Positions 61,661-64,000 of a stretch of DNA of 64,000 nucleotides are shown piece after piece (within the stretch, counting starts at the first letter, position 1; each line of letters starts with the position of its first letter). The notes beneath the pieces were generated by a model. The model made no database searches. It was not told the origin of the DNA and saw only the letters and a list, made by a program, of their open reading frames with translations. Source of the stretch: Byssochlamys sp. IMV 00236 (Eukaryota; Ascomycota; Eurotiomycetes; Eurotiales; Thermoascaceae); contig MSJH02000810.1 in NCBI GenBank assembly GCA_001931875.2, positions 1-64,000 of the forward strand, in the 5' to 3' direction. The translations under genes and the position numbers were made by a program.

Positions 61661-64000
61661 ATGCAGTGTTATACAGAGCTATTACCCCCTTCCGGGGTCA
61701 CTCATGCCCTGTCCGTTCCGTTTACTTCAGCTACTGCCAGCAACCTGGTGGTAGCTAAGACCTCACTCTTGCAGATATTTTCCTTGATTGATGTCGTATC
61801 TGGAGAGAATGGAAAGGCTGAAGACAAGGCCCGTCGGCCTGAACGAGCTCCGAATGGGAAGCTGGTATTGGTAGCGGAGTACGCTCTATCCGGAACAGTG
61901 ACGGACATGAGTCCTGTGAAGATCATGAACTCGAAGAGCGGAGGAGAGGCTATACTCATAGCCTTCCGCAATGCCAAACTGAGTTTGATTGAATGGGATC
62001 CGGAGCGCCATGCAATCTCTACTATCTCAGTCCACTATTACGAGAAAGAGGATCTGACCCGTAGCCCTTGGGTACCGGATTTGAGCAGCTGCGGTAGCCA
62101 TCTTACCGTGGATCCCACCAGCAGATGTGCGATCTTGAATTTTGGTATCCGTAACTTGGCTATCATACCCTTCCACCAGCCCGGTGATGACTTGGTGATG
62201 GATGACTATGACCCTAGCCTCGATGGCGAACAAGAAACGATGGAAACATCAGAGACTGCAAACAAAGAACAGCAGTTATATCGGACGCCGTACGGTCCAT
62301 CCTTCGTTTTACCACTCACTGCCCTGGAGCCGTCCCTGCTCCATCCTATTAGCCTGGCGTTCCTATATGAGTATAGAGAACCGACATTTGGCATATTATA
62401 TTCGCAAGTGGCCACTTCGAATGCATTGTTACATGAACGAAAAGATGCCGTCTTCTACGCAGTTTTCACGCTTGATCTTGAACAACGCGCCTCCACGACC
62501 CTACTGTCGGTTGCTCGACTCCCCAGCGACCTGTTCAAAGTGGTAGCTCTTCCCTCCCCTGTCGGTGGAGCGCTTCTCATCGGATCGAACGAATTAGTGC
62601 ATGTGGATCAAGCTGGAAAGACAAATGCGGTCGGTGTCAATGAGTTTTCAAGACAAGTCTCGGCCTTTTCAATGGCAGATCAGTCAGACCTGGCTCTTCG
62701 TCTGGAAGGCTGCCACATTGAGCAGCTTGATATGGACAAAGGCGATCTGATCTTGGTCCTCTCTAGTGGTGATATGATCCTTGTGAGCTTCAAACTGGAC
62801 GGCAGATCAGTATCCGGTTTATCGGTTCGTCCTATTTCGGCGAATGGCGGTGGTAATATCCTCGAAGCTGCCCCATCCTGCTCAGCAACTCTCAGCCATA
62901 ACCGAATATTTTTCGGTAGTGAAGATGCTGACTCGCTGCTTCTAAGCTGGAGTAATACATCATCCACGAAGTCGCGCGTGCATAAGAGGCAAAGCGCAGA
63001 CGATTTGGGCGACGTCTCAGATATAGACGAGGAGGAGGACGACTACAACTACGAGGATGACTTGTATTCCACAGCACCGAGTGGCTCTCTGCAGGATATT
63101 ACATCGGTGCAAGACAGCTCGATTATCGGAAGCTATAACTTTCGACTTCACGATAGGCTTCCCAACCTGGGACCCTTGAGAGATGTAGCATTGGGCAAAT
63201 CGCAGAGAACACAAAGCGGCAACAGCAATAATGATAACGCTGCATCGGCAGAACTAGAGCTAGTGGCCTCTCATGGCTCAGGCAGAAGCGGTGGTCTTGT
63301 GGTATTGAAGCGTGAGATTGACCCTCACGTAATCAGCTCTCTTGAGCTCGATCATCTTGACTGTCTTTGGTCGGTTACTGTGAATGATCGTGCGACGCTA
63401 TCAAATGTGGATGGCCCCACAGAGAACGAGGTCAGCCGCTATGTGATTCTCTCGAAGATAGAATCTGGCGACAAAGAGCAATCTCTGGTGTACGCTTCGG
63501 TTGGCAGCAAACTCGAGGCTTTCAAGGCCCCCGAGTTCAACCCGAACGAGGATTACACGATCGATATTGGCACACTAGCGAGAGGGACGCGAGTCGTCCA
63601 AGTGTTGAAAAGTGAGGTTAGGAGCTATGACAAAAGTAAGTGTCATTTTTTTACCCTACTTGCCTCTTTAATTTCAAAGCTAATGGACCAGATCTTGGAT
63701 TGGCTCAAATATATCCCGTCTGGGACGAAGATACCAGTGATGAGCGTGTAGTTGTGGCTGCCAGCTTCGCTGATCCCTATCTGGTTATATTACGGGATGA
63801 TGCAACGCTGTTGATTCTGCAAGCAGACGCTAGTGGTGACTTGGACGAAGTTCCCCTTCCAGAAGAAGTCAGTTCCGGGCGATGGCTCTCATGCAGTCTC
63901 TATGACGATAAGCAGTCCGTCTTTTCTCCAGCGCCGTCAACGGAAAGCACAAATAATTTTCTCCTGTTTGCGCTGAACTCGGAATGCAAGCTTTTTGTGA
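61661..64000 (+). CDS. cft1: Cleavage and polyadenylation factor subunit Cft1 (CPSF160), 3' end beyond window
   Basis: Exon 1 (61661-63635) and exon 2 (63692 to the window edge) give the first about 760 residues of a protein usually near 1,400 long. The start [21 protein letters not shown] is the typical fungal Cft1 N-terminus. [35 protein letters not shown] and [18 protein letters not shown] belong to the beta-propeller (WD-like, MMS1_N) repeats. An acidic loop ([20 protein letters not shown]) stands near residue 460, also usual. Cft1 is the scaffold of the polyadenylation complex that recognises the poly(A) site with Pfs2 and Yth1. The 56-bp intron joins in phase 1 to [14 protein letters not shown]. 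The right end is cut by the window and not a real terminus. Confidence 0.94.

Overview
The window is nuclear DNA of a filamentous ascomycete, most likely a member of Eurotiales (Aspergillus/Penicillium-like). Genes carry several 49-120 bp introns with GT donors, CTAAC/CTGAC branch sites and AG acceptors. The protein set (Rsc4-like double bromodomain protein, Ssb-type Hsp70, Atg14, LMBD1, Cft1, Snu114) is typical of fungi. The order-level call is inference; no search was run.

Region 1 (1 to about 23,417) is an extremely AT-rich isochore with no intact gene. CpA and its complement TpG are almost absent and TpA is very abundant, the footprint of repeat-induced point mutation (RIP). Decayed retroelements can still be recognised inside it: a Ty3/gypsy RNase H-integrase remnant at the left edge; two full-length Ty1/copia elements of one family in opposite orientation (4624-9959 plus, 14050-19357 minus), each with two ~275 bp LTRs, 5-bp target duplications and a primer-binding site matching the anticodon arm of initiator tRNA-Met; a more diverged partial copia (about 11630-12420); and a second gypsy reverse transcriptase-RNase H remnant (about 20790-22950). 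The rest of the isochore is unassigned.

Region 2 (23,418-31,523): after an abrupt change to normal composition come rsc4-like, ssb1 and a GPALPP/DUF3752-type nuclear protein, all on the plus strand. Region 3 (31,524-39,526) is gene-poor: a 3 kb stretch with only decayed or doubtful short frames, an unrecognised 766-residue gene on the minus strand, and a 2.5 kb leader region before a Zn(II)2Cys6 transcription factor (39,527-42,460).

Region 4 (43,378-64,000) is compact housekeeping DNA, largely in divergent pairs: cdc26 / mitochondrial protein; rrf1 / cia2; snu114 / erg10; atg14 / small coiled-coil protein; lmbd1 / cft1; with a ZIP transporter between erg10 and atg14. Functions cover chromatin remodelling, co-translational folding, the anaphase-promoting complex, mitochondrial translation, cytosolic Fe-S assembly, splicing, the mevalonate pathway, zinc transport, autophagy, vacuolar cobalamin transport and mRNA 3'-end processing. 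They do not form one pathway. cft1 runs off the right edge.

I did not find a previously undescribed system. The most notable content is the RIP-degraded inverted copia pair and its sharp border with the rsc4-like gene. Exon boundaries were placed by hand from splice signals, reading frame and family conservation; each multi-exon gene was checked to sum to a multiple of three.
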